This document shows positions 52,701-64,000 of a stretch of DNA of 64,000 nucleotides, piece by piece (the stretch's first letter is position 1; the number at the start of each line of letters is the position of its first letter). The notes under the pieces were generated by a model, which was not told the origin of the DNA, made no database searches, and saw only the letters and a list, made by a program, of their open reading frames with translations. The position numbers and the translations under genes were made by a program. The DNA is taken from the NCBI GenBank assembly GCA_020137815.1, contig CM035362.1, positions 4,502,008 through 4,566,007 on the forward strand, read 5' to 3'. Origin of the DNA: Hormiphora californensis. Its lineage: Eukaryota; Ctenophora; Tentaculata; Cydippida; Pleurobrachiidae.

Positions 52701-55700
52701 TTTACTTGCTTCATTTTATTAACACACAGGTGATAAAAGAAGATACGTTTCTTCTGGAGAGAGATGTTGACACAACTGATGCCACCTACAGATGTGAGGT
52801 TACACCCCCCTCTGGAAACGGACAGGCTGATGCCGTGTTTTACCAAGATCATACTGTTACTTACAAAAGTAAGAGAGATTGGGAGGGAGGTACTAGAGGG
52901 ATTGGGAGGGAAGAATCTGGGGTTTTTTCTAGTAAATCGGTACCACAGGTTTAACCCTGACTGGTCCCCTTGCTGCCCTCTCCTCCTCCTAGTTACCCCT
53001 AGTTACACCCCTAGTTACCACTAACCTCCCTCCAACCTCCCCACAGGTTTAACCCTGACTGGTCCCCGCGCAGTCCTCTCCTCCTCCTAGTTACACCCCT
53101 AGTTACCACTAACCTCCTCTCCAACCTCCCCACAGGTTTAACCCTGACTGGTCCCCGCGTAGTCCTCTCCTCCTCCTAGTTACCCACTAGTTACCCCCTA
53201 GTTACCACTAACCTCCCTCCAACCTCCCCACAGGTTTGACCCTGACTGGTCCCCTCGCTGCCCTCTCCTCCTCCTAGATACCCCCTAGTTACTACTAACC
53301 TCTCCCAACCTCCCTACAGGTTTAACCCTAACTGGTCCCCTCGCTGCCCTCTCCTCCCCCTAGTTACCCCCTAGTTACCACTAACCTCCCTCCAACCTCC
53401 CCACAGGTTTAACCCTAACTGGTCCCCTCGCTGCCCTCTCCTCCTCCTAGATACCCCCTAGTTACTACTAACCTCTCCCAACCTCCCTACAGGTTTAACC
53501 CTAAATGGTCCCCTCGCTGCCCTCTCCTCCTCCTAGATACCCCCTAGTTACCACTAACCTCCTCTCCAACCTCCCTCCAGGTTTAACCCTGACTGGTCCC
53601 CTTGCTGCCCTTTCCTCCTCCTAGTTACACCCCTAGTTACCACTAACCTCCCTCCAACCTCCCCACAGGTTTGACCCTGACTGGTCCCCTTGCTGCCCTC
53701 TCCTCCTCCTAGTTACCCCCTAGTTACCACTAACCTCCCCTCCAACCTCCCCACAGGTTTAACCCTGACTGGTCCCCTCGCAGTCCTCTCCTCCTCCTAG
53801 TTACACCCTAGTTACACCCTAGTTACACCCTAGTTACACCCTAGTTACACCCCTAGTTACACCCCTAGTTACCACTAACCTCCCTCCAACCTCCCTACAG
53901 GTTTAACCCTGACTGGTCCCCTTGCTGCCCTCTCCTCCCCCTAGCTACCACTAACCTCCCTCCAACCTCCCCACAGGTTTAACCCTGACTGGTCCCCGCG
54001 CAGTCCTCTCCTCCTCCTAGTTACCCCCTAGTTACCACTAACCTCCCCCAACCTCCCCACAGGTTTAACCCTGACTGGTCCCCTCGCAGTCCTCTCCTCC
54101 TCCTAGTTACCCCCTAGTTACCCCCTAGTTACACCCCTAGTTTCCCCCTAGTTACACCCCTAGTTACCACTAACCTCCCCTCCAACCTCCCCACAGGTTT
54201 GACCCTGACTGGCCCCCTCGCAGTCCTCTCCTCCTCCTAGTTACCCCCTAGTTACACCCCTAGTTACACCCTAGTTACCACTAACCTCCCCCAACCTCCC
54301 TCCAGGTTTAACCCTGACTGGTCCCCTCGCAGTCCTCTCCTCCTCCTCCGCCAAATTCACCTGTACAGCTCGCTCAGCATCATCTGACGCCCTCACTTTC
54401 AACTGGTACCTGGATGACGTTTCAACAGCCGCTGGTGTCACCTCTGAGAGTGATACTGTTAGTGTGCTTGAGGTGACATTAGATAGTTCAGGGTGGAAGG
54501 AAGTGAAGTGTGAGGAGACAGTGACGGGTTTGGAGGAGACGGCCAATGTTTTTGTTGCAAGTAAGTATAAGGTGGGGGGGGGGGGGGTGTGGCGGATTGT
54601 TGGTCATGGTTAGCGAAGTGTGGTGTATATTATCCACTTGGTGAAATTAAATTGACATATGAGTGAGATCGATCTCACATATTATTCGCGGAACAAGAAT
54701 AGGTTGCAGTGGATCCAAACTATCTACCACACGTCGCTAACGTTCTGACACGTTTTAGTTTACAGTGAAAGCAAAGAGGGGTCGGGTGCTAATATAATTA
54801 GGAAGTCTGCAAAATCACCTCCTCCCCCTAACAGAGGTAACGCACGATGCAGTAGTGGGTGCGGAGGCAGGATCCAATGTTGGACTGACTTGTTCCTGGA
54901 GTTCCGAGGAGGGTGTTACAGTTACAACACACTGGAGCAGTTCAACAGCAGACCTGGACAGTACTAACGGTAAGACACATACAAAGTATAACATGTCTCA
55001 TATAAGACCGTCCTCTTCGCTACGTGAGGCCGCGTAGCGAGGTTGCATCGAGGTCGCACGGTGTACAGTCAGTGTCTGACCAAGTATAACACAGTTTAAC
55101 ATAGTTTAACTAACGGTAAGAAACAACTGTGACTTGACATGTGTAATGCTAGTAAATCATTGTTTGTATTGATTTTCTGAGATTGTGAGGTTAACATCTA
55201 CATTCTACCCTTAGTTCACCTCTCACCAGGAACCGACCGACACAAGTAAACAACCAATCAGGGACCAGTATTTCCTGGTTCGGTCGGTTCCTGCCTCTCA
55301 CTAAGCTCCCTCATCTAAACCTAATTCCCTTCTCCTAACCCCTAACTAACCAACTAACTCATGTTTCCTAACCCCCCTTTCTAGGTAAGACGACACTAAC
55401 TAAGTTACCCTTAATCTGAACCTCTTTCTAGGCAAGACGACTCTAACTAAGTTACCCTTAATCTGAACCTCTATCTAGGCAAGACGACACTAACTAAGTC
55501 ACCCTTTTGAACCTCTAATTTCTAGGCAAGACGACACTAACTAACTTACCCTTTTGAACCTCTAATTTCTAGGCAAGACGACACTAACAGATGTAGGACT
55601 GACAGCCAGTGGAACATACACTTGTACTGGGGTGTACACAGATACCAATAGTAACACTGCCACCCTTACAGCTACCACTACTCTTTATGTCAGGTATACT

Positions 55701-58681
55701 AATTAACCACTAAGTTAATTAGTTAATTAATTAACTAATCAACGATCATTATCCCACTTCAATGGATTAATTACTCTACAAATTATGAATTTTGGGTGTT
55801 ACCTACAAAGAGATTCAACCCCTCAGAATTATATCTTATTTATATCCCCTAAAATCTTCAGAAAATGGAGTGTGCAATTAAAAGAATTACACGTGACAGA
55901 GAGTACCTTTAAACTGACGTGTTCTATTGACATATCTTCCATTGATACTGTGAGTTGGGGGATCAGGGATCGGTGCCAGTAGTATACCTTGTTTTTATTT
56001 GCCTAGCTATAGACTCCGTTTCGCACGCCCCGCCCTTCTTTACAAAGGAGGGTTAGAACATAACAAGTTTTTATGATATAATCCGATGTTTACAAAATTT
56101 GTCGCGGGCTAAGGTATTGATATAGATGAAATTCCAATCATCCCTAATATCGTCCCCTGCAGGTTACCAAGGTAACCATCCCCGTCTCCTGCAGGTTACC
56201 AAGGTAACCACCCCGTCTCCTGCAGGTTACCAAGGTAACCACCCCTCTCCTTCAGGTAACCAAGGTAACCATCCCCCGTCCCCTACTATACAGGTTCCAA
56301 CGATAGCCTGGAGCTACGAAGGCACAGCTCTAACAGCAGATTCATCATCTGGTAGTGAACCGACCCAATCTTCCTACACAAACAGTGAGGTTGCCAAGGG
56401 TGATGGAGGGGAATACAAGTGTACCGCGGACTGGCCAGCCGGCACAAAGGGTACTTCTCTCGTTACCACCGGGGAGGTCTACATACACTGTGAGTTGCAA
56501 TTGTTCAGGGTTTTGCAGCGGGGGGGGGGGGGGGGACTGGCAGAGACAGTATCATACTACTTACTATTCAAATTGTCGGTGCTACATCACCTAGCAACTA
56601 CACCTGCACGTGCAATTATTAGAGCAACTTAGAAACCTCACTCCCAGTTGCAGTTTTGGGTACCAAGGGCCAATTCAATTCTGCACGTGCATTCTTTTAC
56701 TTCTGTCCTGATGTCTAGCTCTTCCACCCCAAGCGCTATTCGGCAACGGTTATATAGGTCCAGAAGATCTGCTGCCGTCAGGGAGCAGGCTAGAGAATAT
56801 GACAGATTACACCAACGTGTTCAAGCGAGCCAATCAACGGACAACGACTACGGATAGCTTTACCCAATGTCGCCCAAGGGTGATTACTCCAGTCGAATAT
56901 AGAAATATCCGAATCGGCTACATAGCGGCGAACAGGGGTGTAGGAATGATTTTTCAAGTGAGGGGGCGAAGTCACGTGACCAATTACAGCGCTGGCCAGC
57001 GCCCAAGAAAATTTTTTGTGAGCACTGTCAGAGCATTGACCGGGGCGCGCGAGAAGTTCTCGGAGAACTGTGGTCAGAGCATTGGCCTGACAGTGTGAGC
57101 AAGATTTAGCCACCTATTCCATTGCATTTACTATAGGGTAGGGAGAAAGTGAGAGATAGGCTAGGAACGGATGGTGCATGTGATGTCAGCGTTCCCTAAT
57201 CCAGCTACCATTTCCCCGAAATTCGCCCGTAGGGCGAACGGGCCTATACTAGTTATATGAATGACAAAAAGTCGTGTGTTCAATCGTCCGTACCGCAACG
57301 AATTCCAAATTAATTATCATTCAATCGTTTCAGTGCTATCACCTCTTCCCAAGACCAGTATAAATCCCATCAACACTAGACTGTACCTATTCTGGTACAA
57401 CTGACCCTGTCCTAACCTGGACTTCAGACCATGATGTGGGAGATCTAACTTCAACCCTGTCACCATGGGGAAAGGATAACCTCACAGAAACCTCCCTAGT
57501 AACCAGTAGCCAACCAACCTAACCGCCCCAACTACATTCACCTGTACGACAGAACGTGGTTACACAGTTTCCACAACCTGTCTCCCACCGCGTGATATCT
57601 TCTAAAACAGCCGATCTGATCCTGGCTACATCTCAATCTAATATCATCATAACGTGTGTGTTTTCCTATGGTATTGGAGGCTTTGCACCGAATACAAACA
57701 CATGGACATTTGGCAGCGGCGAGGCCCTAACTGGAACTGAGGTCAACAATGCAGATACAGGACAGGTTACCCTGAGTTACACCCTAGCAACGGTTACCAC
57801 GGACTCAGTTGGTGATTACACGTGCTCCTTTAGTTACACAGGTCAATCTGAGGTTTACACTGATACGGTGGAGGTAACTGAGGTAAGGGATGTGATAATA
57901 ACAGGGGATACGATAGTACATGGTAGAACAATGAAGTTAACATGTGAAGTATCCTCAACTGGTACGACGGCCCCAGCTGAGATCAGATGGTATAAAGGGG
58001 AGGGTATCATCAACATTGGTGATGACCGGTATGAGATAAATCGTGAAGCTGGGGGTCTTGTCAGCATCCTAACCCTTGAAGATCCCGAGGAGATTGGTGA
58101 CAGTGGTGTGTACCATTGTACTGGGGATTGGGCGAGTGATCCAGATCCTACCAGATCTATACTTGTTTCCGTCCGACCAATCACCATCCTCGGTCCATCT
58201 ACCCTGTACACTGTCTCCACAGTCACCCTGACTTGTGTTGTAACACCCGGTACAGTTGGAACACTCACGTGGTATGCTGACGACACCCTGATCAGTCCCA
58301 CACCCGATGTTGAGGTGACAGCTGAGATGATATCCAGTGAGCTGACGGTAGAACCTCCCTCTGATGGGAGCCCTGTGGTGTACAAATGTGCATCAGGGGA
58401 GGATATCTCCAATAATACAATCACGTTGTCCAAACTCTATCTCTCACAAAGCCCGCCTGAGATAGTTTGGTTGGGTGATGGAAAGGATGTGACTATGAAA
58501 GTGGTCGGGATCAATGCAGGGGAAACAAAGCCTCAATATGTTTGGAGTGCGGGAATAGCAGACGGAGGGTTTGTGAGCATTAGTAAAAGTGGGACTGTGG
58601 AGAGTACGGTGACGTGGACTGGGGATAATGTGTGGAGTGGAAGTGCTGTTGTGACGTCGCTAATAAATATCTATAATATTG
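49769..58681 (+). CDS. Ig receptor gene, round 2, type I block
   Basis: Predicted exons: 49769-49936, 50132-50217, 50535-50669 (CCNDGTC...CTCTTCLDY), 50940-51054, 51175-51269, 51682-51771, 51944-52161, 52730-52868 (DATYRCEVTP), 54306-54560 (SSSAKFTC, TFNWYLDD), 54835-54969 (NVGLTCSW), 55573-55693 (ASGTYTC), 55862-55949, 56294-56489 (IAWSYEG, DGGEYKC) and 57334-58681 (about four Ig domains; GDYTC, MKLTC...IRWYK...GDSGVYHC). Counterparts of round 1 exons 40607 and 41397 are missing. The single round 1 exon 39086-39476 corresponds to three exons here. One-extra-base breaks: about 51968 and 52059, 57369, 57505, 57509 and about 57555. The homology is clear; whether the block is translated is uncertain. 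Confidence 0.62.
50379..50501. mobile_element. hAT-like MITE (CAGGAACCGACC family) with perfect TSD, carries CCAAT and CACGTG
   Basis: The element spans 50387-50493 and has inverted ends CAGGAACCGACCAA / TTGGTCGGTTCCTG. It is flanked on both sides by TAATAAAC. The body holds two CCAATCA words and CACGTGAC. Other copies are at 52615, 55227 and 59005. Confidence 0.85.
50669..50780. repeat. about 31-bp tandem array starting at a splice donor
   Basis: Four units of 'gtagttttgtccgggtcctt' plus 'aaattactg' follow the donor of the exon ending 50669. Each unit begins with a donor-like ctg|gtagtt. Round 1 has a single relic unit near 37572. Confidence 0.85.
51232..51431. repeat. duplicated exon end plus donor, separated by an 'acttagtaacc' array
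   Basis: The exon end ATCTACCGTTGAG|GTGAGA (51269) recurs at about 51391-51431 with the same donor. Between them lies a run of about 11-bp 'cacttagtaac' units. Confidence 0.8.
52140..52560. repeat. 79-bp tandem array (about five units) carrying exon end plus donor
   Basis: Each unit contains 'ggtgtaaagtggaagttgga' plus 'tgatacg' (the coding end of exon 51944-52161), the donor GTGAGTTG, and 'ctatggtatccagggtggtt' of the intron. Five alternative donors in near-identical context result. Units alternate GATGATACG|GTGAGT and GACAGTGAG|GTAAGT. Confidence 0.9.
52615..52708. mobile_element. CAGGAACCGACC-family MITE, truncated
   Basis: Starts CAGGAACCGACCGAATCAGG, contains CACGTGAC and CCAAT in inverse, and ends within ggttgtttacttg. 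It lies 20 bp before the acceptor of exon 52730. Confidence 0.7.
52940..54305. repeat. 80-145-bp tandem array, 15 copies of an acceptor plus exon start
   Basis: Each unit includes 'caacctccccacag' followed by 'gtttaaccctgactggtccc' and 'ctctcctcctcctag'. The real exon at 54306 begins with the same GTTTAACCCTGACTGG. So the intron holds 14 earlier copies of its own 3' splice site plus about 15 codons, each closed by an in-frame TAG. An 11-bp subrepeat (tagttacaccc) varies in number. Confidence 0.92.
55219..55301. mobile_element. CAGGAACCGACC-family MITE (67 bp) with perfect TSD
   Basis: The element spans 55227-55293 and is flanked on both sides by CCTCTCAC. A deleted version of the 50387 copy. 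Confidence 0.85.
55370..55590. repeat. about 50-bp tandem array, four extra copies of acceptor plus exon start
   Basis: 'ctaggcaagacgacactaac' recurs before the true exon start at 55573 (tttctag|GCAAGACGACACTAAC). Each unit holds a usable AG and about 17 exon bases. Confidence 0.88.
56150..56293. repeat. about 33-bp tandem array before an acceptor
   Basis: Four units of 'tgcaggttaccaaggtaacc', each with a CAG|GTTACC acceptor-like site, precede the exon at 56294 (tacag|GTTCCAACG). Confidence 0.8.
56590..57252 (+). mobile_element. Helitron-like non-autonomous relic, second copy
   Basis: Shares with 14440-14992 the word 'ctgcacgtgcat', a short ORF start (ATG at 56711, MSSSSTPSAIRQRLYRSRRS, then REQAREYDRLHQR, stop at 56857) and the terminal hairpin 'cgcccgtagggcgaacgggc' before CTAGT. 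The basic coiled ORF resembles the N-terminal start of Helitron proteins. A CTGTCAGGCC MITE (57025-57093) has inserted into it. Confidence 0.4.
57017..57101. mobile_element. hAT-like MITE (CTGTCAGGCC family) with perfect TSD
   Basis: The element spans 57025-57093 and is flanked on both sides by TGTGAGCA. The core is a palindromic gcgcgcgagaagttctcgg. Confidence 0.85.
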
Positions 58682-58823
58682 GTTAGTGGCATGATGCACT
58701 GATTACATATTAACTGATAGTGTGCTCGATATAATTTGCAGAGCCTGTTGAGCTTACTCAACAATTCATAACCAGCTAATCCCATCTAAATTTCCACATT
58801 CCTCTGATCAACTGATCTTCCAG

Positions 58824-60701
58824 AGGTTGACTGCAGCCCTGGCAGCGTGTTTCTTGAGGACACCGTCACTGTCTCTTGTTACGTAGCAACAGATGGTCCT
58901 CAGAGTGACTCACTCCACTACATCTGGTCTGTTCATGTGGGCGATGATCCAGATAAACCAGTCTGGAGAGAACTAACCAACTCCGACGGTATGTATTATC
59001 TGTGAACAACCAATCAGAACTCGTTATTTAGATCACGTGACTGGTTATCAGCCAATCAGGGACCAGTATTTCCTGACGGTATTTAGCTGCCGTTTATCAC
59101 ATTTTAGTAAAGTTCTTTTTTCCTTTTTTCTCTTTCTCTTGTGCTAATTTTCAATAATTCCTTCAGTGGAGATCGCGCAAGAGCGCATTTATTTCAATAA
59201 TAACTGAGAACTCTCAGCATCAAAGATTGTTTACGGGAGTGCTCTCCCCCAAGAAAAAAATAATTCTTTCAGTTCTAAAAAGTAAAATCTAAATCGATCT
59301 TCTCACAGCCCCTGGTGGTGGTGATATTTCCCTTGCTGTTGTGTCAACCGACTGTGCTCGGTCCCCAGACAACATGTACAACAACGTCTGTCCTGATGCT
59401 ACCCCATGTTGTGACATTTCATCTGATACATGTGTAGCTGACTGTACATGTGATACCTGTCTATCGTGGGCTGGAATTGATGCTACAAGAATTGAAGTCA
59501 ATGATACACATGCTACATACGAGTTAGAGGTACAGTTGCCACTAATTACCTAGTTACCTATAGTTACCTACCATAGTTGCCCCTAGTTACTAGTTAGTTA
59601 CCTAGTAACCACTAACATGAAACCCACTACAGTTGCCCCTGACGAGTCAGAGTACCAAGGTGATGGGTGAAACCACTCAAATGATCCACCAGTTACCCCT
59701 AGTTACCACATAACACTCCCACCAGTTGCCCCTGACGAGTCAGAGTACCAAGGTGATGGGTTCACCCACTCAGATGATCCAGTTCGCTCTGCAGCCACAC
59801 GAGACAACTGATGTGAACACAGAGAGAAACAATACTGTTAGGTCTTCTGTTGCTACCGGTGAGTTACCTAGTTAGTTACTAGTTAGTTACCTATAACTAT
59901 AGTTAGTTACTTTACTAACAATACTGTTAGGTCTTCTGTTGCTACAGGTGAGAAAACATGAAACGTGGGTCACGTGTGCGTGCTAGAGCTGTTCTGTTTG
60001 AACAACTCGTTTTACATGATCATCACGTGAAATTGTGATAAACGCTGATATATGAAATATAACTGCTTTTTTTCAGTAACGGTAACGGATACTGAACTAT
60101 GGCACTCTGTTAGTGATTCTGATACAACACTAACTACATCCCTGATAGTAACCAACACTCTAACTCTCCCAACCGTCACTTGCTCATGGTAATTAGTTAG
60201 TAATTACTTAATTACTTTAAGTAATTGTTTACTTACTTTAAGTAATTGCATGAATTATTACTTTACTTAATTAACTTGCTCATGGTAAGTCTCGGTTGGA
60301 ACTTACATTCTCGCAAAGTTCAGAAATATTTCTTTCTTTTTGAGTAATAAGCTCTTGCAGTTTTTGATTAGTTTTATTTTTATTAGCATCTTCAACCATG
60401 AGTCAATCTCTACTCCTAAAAAACGGTTATAAAATAACAGTTTAGTCCTAACTACGACTTCCTCCCTTCACAGGTCTGATGCCGATATCAAGCTTAGTAA
60501 TTCTACCGGTACCACCTACACCTACCTTCTGGAAATAATCACCAACAGCGATACCTCATCCATCACCTGTACTGTCCAGTTGTCAGATGTTTCTTCCCAG
60601 GAAGTCACCATAGCAACGAACTATTTCTCTGTAGAGATCAGTGGGAGAGAGGAGCTTTATAGGAATGGAAAGGAGGCTGTACTAACTTGTACAGCAGTAG
60701 G
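58824..60701 (+). CDS. Ig receptor gene, round 2, type II block
   Basis: Predicted exons: 58824-58988 (VDCSPGSVFLEDTVTVSC, LHYIWSVH), 59309-59529 (NVCPDATPCCDISSDTC...DCTCDTCLSW), 59726-59858 (LPLTSQSTKVMGS), 60077-60188 (DTELWHSVSDSDTT) and 60474-60701 (SSITCTVQLSD...AVLTCTAVG). They match the round 1 type II block one to one. The Cys-rich and DTELWHS exons are nearly identical at the DNA level, while neighbouring exons are clearly diverged. The edges of exon 59726-59858 are duplicated on both sides. Confidence 0.72.
59005..59075. mobile_element. CAGGAACCGACC-family MITE fragment
   Basis: 'accaatcagaactcgttatt', CACGTGAC and 'agggaccagtatttcctga' are kept; both termini are lost. Confidence 0.6.
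59632..59955. repeat. duplicated exon edges on both sides of exon 59726-59858
   Basis: Upstream, CAG|TTGCCCCTGACGAGTCAG with about 37 exon bases occurs at 59632 and again at the real start 59726. Downstream, 'aatactgttaggtcttctgt' plus TGCTAC.G|GTGAG occurs at the real end (59858) and again at about 59919-59951. Confidence 0.85.
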
Positions 60702-60862
60702 GTGAGTAAGTACCTACCTACTGAGTATACAGTTTTAAAGTTTTGGGCAAAAAAGCCAGTGTTTTGACCCAAAATCTCAGTCCCCCTAACCCCCCCCCCC
60801 CTCTGAAAGAGAGAGAAAGACTGAAAAAGTTTTAAATTTTAAGAGTTCTCCCTCTTCCCCAG

Positions 60863-63382
60863 TGTGACATCTGGTACGATGGTCTGGAAGAGCTCGACAG
60901 TGACGCTACAAGAGAAGGACCTCCAATCAGGGGACCTGGCCGACACCTACAAACGTTAGTTAAATCGTGATCTCTCAACAACTCGTGATAATGTGATATC
61001 TGTGACAGTCCAATTAGTGTGACAGTCCGATTGCATTGTCACAATTCCAGTAGTACGCGTACGTCACGCGCGGGTGTGTCAATGTGGAGAAAGCACGTGA
61101 TCCTGCACTGCGCGCGCTCACACGAACCCATGTGGGATTCACAAAATGCCCAAATCGTCTCCGCAAAACATTTCAAAATGAAAGCACTTTAAATTTAATT
61201 TAATAACCCAAATTGTCTCCTAGATAACGTTGCGTTTGGTGTGGAGAATATAACCTGTGTTGTGGAACAATCTGACACCGTTACTGCTACTGACACAGCC
61301 AAAATTGTCGGAATTGGTAAATTATCACTGCGCTGGCAAGCGCAAAGGTGGCCCCATCCCCTCCCCCCTAAAACTTTTCCCGAAAAAGTGGGCCCGCTTG
61401 CCAACAGCGTAGATATAACAATTTTGAAGTTTTAGCCCATGAGCTAGGCGGCTGAAATTTGGTACTAAAAAAAAGAAGCTTCACATAGACCTCTACTGAC
61501 GGTAAAAATTTCAAGTAGCTAGCTCATTCCGGTCGCAAGTTATGACACCACCCCCAAAACAGAAAATTCAGTGTGGCGATAGATAGATAGCTATAGACGC
61601 TTCACTGTGTAACACTTGTAGCCTTAACCATACTAGCTAGAGACTTGAACCAAGTTTTATCCGTTAGGAAATCGTTCGGGGCATGCATTAGTTAAGGTTT
61701 CAAGTGAAAATGTCCACTATGACGGGCGTAATGACGTCACAAAGTGACGTCATTGAAAAATCTCAGACCAAATATTTTTTAAACGCCTCTAGCACCCTCA
61801 AGACATTTTCCAATTCCTGATTTGACGCAAAATCGTTAGTGGGAAATTGTCTGAACTTTCAGATACTATATTTCAAATTTTTCTAACTTGTCATTTTCAG
61901 ACCTTAAAACGCGTCGGAACTCAAAAATTTGATGTGAAAATCTACATAAAAACTCACATTTCGTGCAATAACTTCAGTTCTTGACTACCATGGCCTTTAA
62001 AACTTTTCACACGTTTAGTGCTTCATTGGCAGAATGGTCTGTCATAATTTTTTACGTCGTCATGACGTCACGTGTGACGTCAAAACGACGTCGAATTTTT
62101 AAAATTTCGTCAAATCAGTTTCCTACAACCCAGGACCCAGGTACATTTGAATTACATTTGAACACTTTAGTTGACAAATAGCTTAGTTGTTTGAGGTCAT
62201 AAATGACCTCAAACGACTAAAAAAGAGTACAAATTTAGAGCAAAAATTAATTGAAATTAGTTCGCCAGAAAGGTGGCCCATTTTGAACTTACTCCTTCAT
62301 TTCCGTCACCTTTGAGTTGAGACTTCAAAGACATTGAGGTATCCTTAAACTTTTCCGCCTTCACTCAAAGGTGACGGAAATGAAGGAGTAAGTTCAAAAT
62401 GGGCCACCTTTCTGGCGAACTAATTTCAATTAGTTTTTGCTCTAAATTTACTAACTAATAATATTGCCAGAATGAATAGTTTTATAGAGAGAAAAAGAGC
62501 TGACAGGGACGAATATAGGTTAAATTTAATCCCAGTTCTATTACCAATCAACTAACAATTAGTGTTCTTATTACAGACTTGAAGGTACCATATGAGCCGC
62601 TCTCGGTTAACTCTGGCCCAGCATCCCTTTACTGTTGGCTGCGGATCCCTACTGGGGCCGGGGTTGAACTAAATCCAGACCTTCTGACATGGCGATATTT
62701 GGATAAAATTGTTACTAATTCTACAGAGGGATTCACTGTTATTGGTAGGTAGATCTGTGAGGGTTCGGGGTATTATAGGTAGCTTTGTAGCTCACATCGC
62801 TCTGTTATAGCTGTGAGGGTTTGATCAAGAAAGAGCATTCCATGGTTCATGTGCTATGCTAAGTTCCCAAAGTCGTTTAATTCAGGCTCTATTTGACACG
62901 TTTGGGAAACGAATATACGTTTATGAACCCGAAATAAAGTTTCAGTATTTATGATCAGTATGAATCATATATTGGTAATAACATATTGCACTCTCCCAGC
63001 GGATGACCCCACAGAGAATGAACAAGGAACGTCTATGAAACTACATCTAAAAGTCCAAGGTTTCAATGAGGACGTCCCCCTAACGTGCTCTTATGACGAC
63101 CAAGTGGAAAGGCAGAGAAGTGTGAATTACATTGGTACGTGTGTTGCTCCTTCATCAAAACAGATTGCTCCTTCATCAAATAATACGTTAAAATTTTGTT
63201 ACTCCTTCATTAAAAACTGAGTTGCTTCTTTATAAAATAAACCACACACAGGTCTAACAAGTGGAGTTGACCAGTATGTCCCAGATGGTCAGGAGAATAC
63301 TACCTTCACCTGTACAATCACAGACTACACTGAGGAAGTTGCCCCAGACGTCCAGGTTACTAGTTACATCTCTATCTATCTA

Positions 63383-63428
<46 letters not shown>

Positions 63429-63994
63429 ACTACCCCCCCTATTCAGTGGACTGTAAACGACATCATACTCGACTCATCTGCAACTCCCTATATCTCTGTT
63501 GAGAACCCAGGAGATGGTATCCACAATACCACTCTTACCATAACGAATGATCCAGTCCGGGCCCAAATTAACTGCACCTTCATATTTCCTGAGAATGTGA
63601 ACGTGACACGTTCTACTCAACTTTACACGTGGCGTGAGTATTATAGTTTTATTCGTGTCTTCCCCGTGCATAATGCATTTGTCAAGATGAGTATTAGTTG
63701 CTCGACCCTCTCTCACCCCTCTCAAATGAAACAATAAATGAGGGTTATAACTACTGGGACACTTCTGGGACACTGCTACAATACGTTCGGCTTCAGCCAC
63801 GGTTAAAATTATCGGCCACAGAAACGCGTTCTGTTCATTGTGTTTTTACCCATGTAAACTAATTTTCCTCTCAGTGGCACAACCGGTGACGACCTATGCC
63901 CCACAAGGGGAAACTGGAGCCCAATCGAAAGCCAACATAACAGGCCTTCCCTTCTACGTTCCATTCCTCTGGTCACCAACCACCCTTAGCACCG
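60863..63994 (+). CDS. Ig receptor gene, exons downstream of the duplication
   Basis: Predicted exons: 60863-60954 (SGTMVWKSS), 61224-61316 (VENITCVVEQS), 62577-62744 (PASLYCWLR, LLTWRYLDK), 63000-63134 (EDVPLTCSYDD), 63252-63355 (NTTFTCTITDY), 63447-63633 (WTVNDIIL, AQINCTF) and 63875-63994 (ITGLPFYVPFLWSP). Cys/Trp/Cys spacing indicates three to four Ig-like domains split over exons. Phases agree throughout, and the last donor (GTATGT) is at the window edge, so the gene continues. No membrane segment has been reached. Confidence 0.7.
62230..62452. repeat. fold-back element, about 88-bp arms
   Basis: 'aggtggcccattttgaactt' mirrors 'aagttcaaaatgggccacct', and 'tccttcatttccgtcacctt' mirrors 'aaggtgacggaaatgaagga', with a loop of about 45 bp. 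It lies in the 61317-62576 intron, where I see no coding sequence otherwise. Confidence 0.88.
63384..63425. repeat. (CT)n tract before a splice acceptor
   Basis: About 20 CT units form the polypyrimidine region of the intron ending at the exon 63447 acceptor (attcag). Confidence 0.9.
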
Positions 63995-64000
63995 GTATGT

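Overview
This is animal nuclear DNA. Genes are split by short GT-AG introns. Recognisable products are a hemopexin-repeat protein, an LDLa-bearing 7TM receptor, immunoglobulin-like receptors and a PIM-like kinase. Interspersed DNA includes a CR1/L2-like LINE, many very short MITEs, fold-back elements and long (GA/CT)n tracts. No rRNA, tRNA, CRISPR or bacterial operon signal was seen. A non-bilaterian marine animal (sponge or cnidarian) fits the gene mix, but the phylum cannot be fixed from this window. All exon borders are my own readings from GT/AG sites, phase and homology between copies; none is backed by transcripts.

Layout. 0.4-3.5 kb: 3' half of a hemopexin-repeat gene (+), ending in a hydrophobic tail. 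3.5-5.3 kb: MITE and fold-back DNA. 5.3-8.3 kb: a complete-looking single-pass Ig receptor (-). 8.4-18.6 kb: no gene I can support, but many (CT/GA)n tracts and MITEs. 18.7-23.1 kb: a LINE with a zinc-finger ORF1 and an endonuclease/RT ORF2. 23.1-25.3 kb: nested fold-backs and a 60-bp tandem array. 25.6-28.9 kb: an intronless LDLa-GPCR with its own CCAAT/TATA promoter. 29-36.6 kb: repeats, including a fold-back with arms of about 640 bp. 36.65 kb to the right edge: a very large gene of more than 40 predicted exons encoding Ig-like domains and an unfamiliar Cys-rich module. It is built as a tandem duplication (36.65-49.1 and 49.77-60.7 kb). A PIM-like kinase gene with its own TATA box is nested in one of its introns.

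Most unusual signals. (1) In the Ig locus, and at the start of the minus-strand Ig receptor, short tandem duplications repeatedly copy an exon edge together with its splice site or start codon. (2) The two tandem copies differ in intron content; one extra intron of 105 bp is flanked by a 10-bp direct repeat, as expected of recent intron gain. (3) About a dozen reading-frame breaks in unrelated genes (GPCR, LINE, kinase, Ig exons) are nearly all repaired by ignoring one extra base, most often a G in a GG context. This is either assembly insertion error or a real +1 decoding feature. (4) The tandem Ig copies alternate near-identical and diverged exons, like gene-conversion mosaics at recognition loci. 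(5) Three families of very short MITE leave 8-bp target duplications, and four insertions of one family keep perfect ones.
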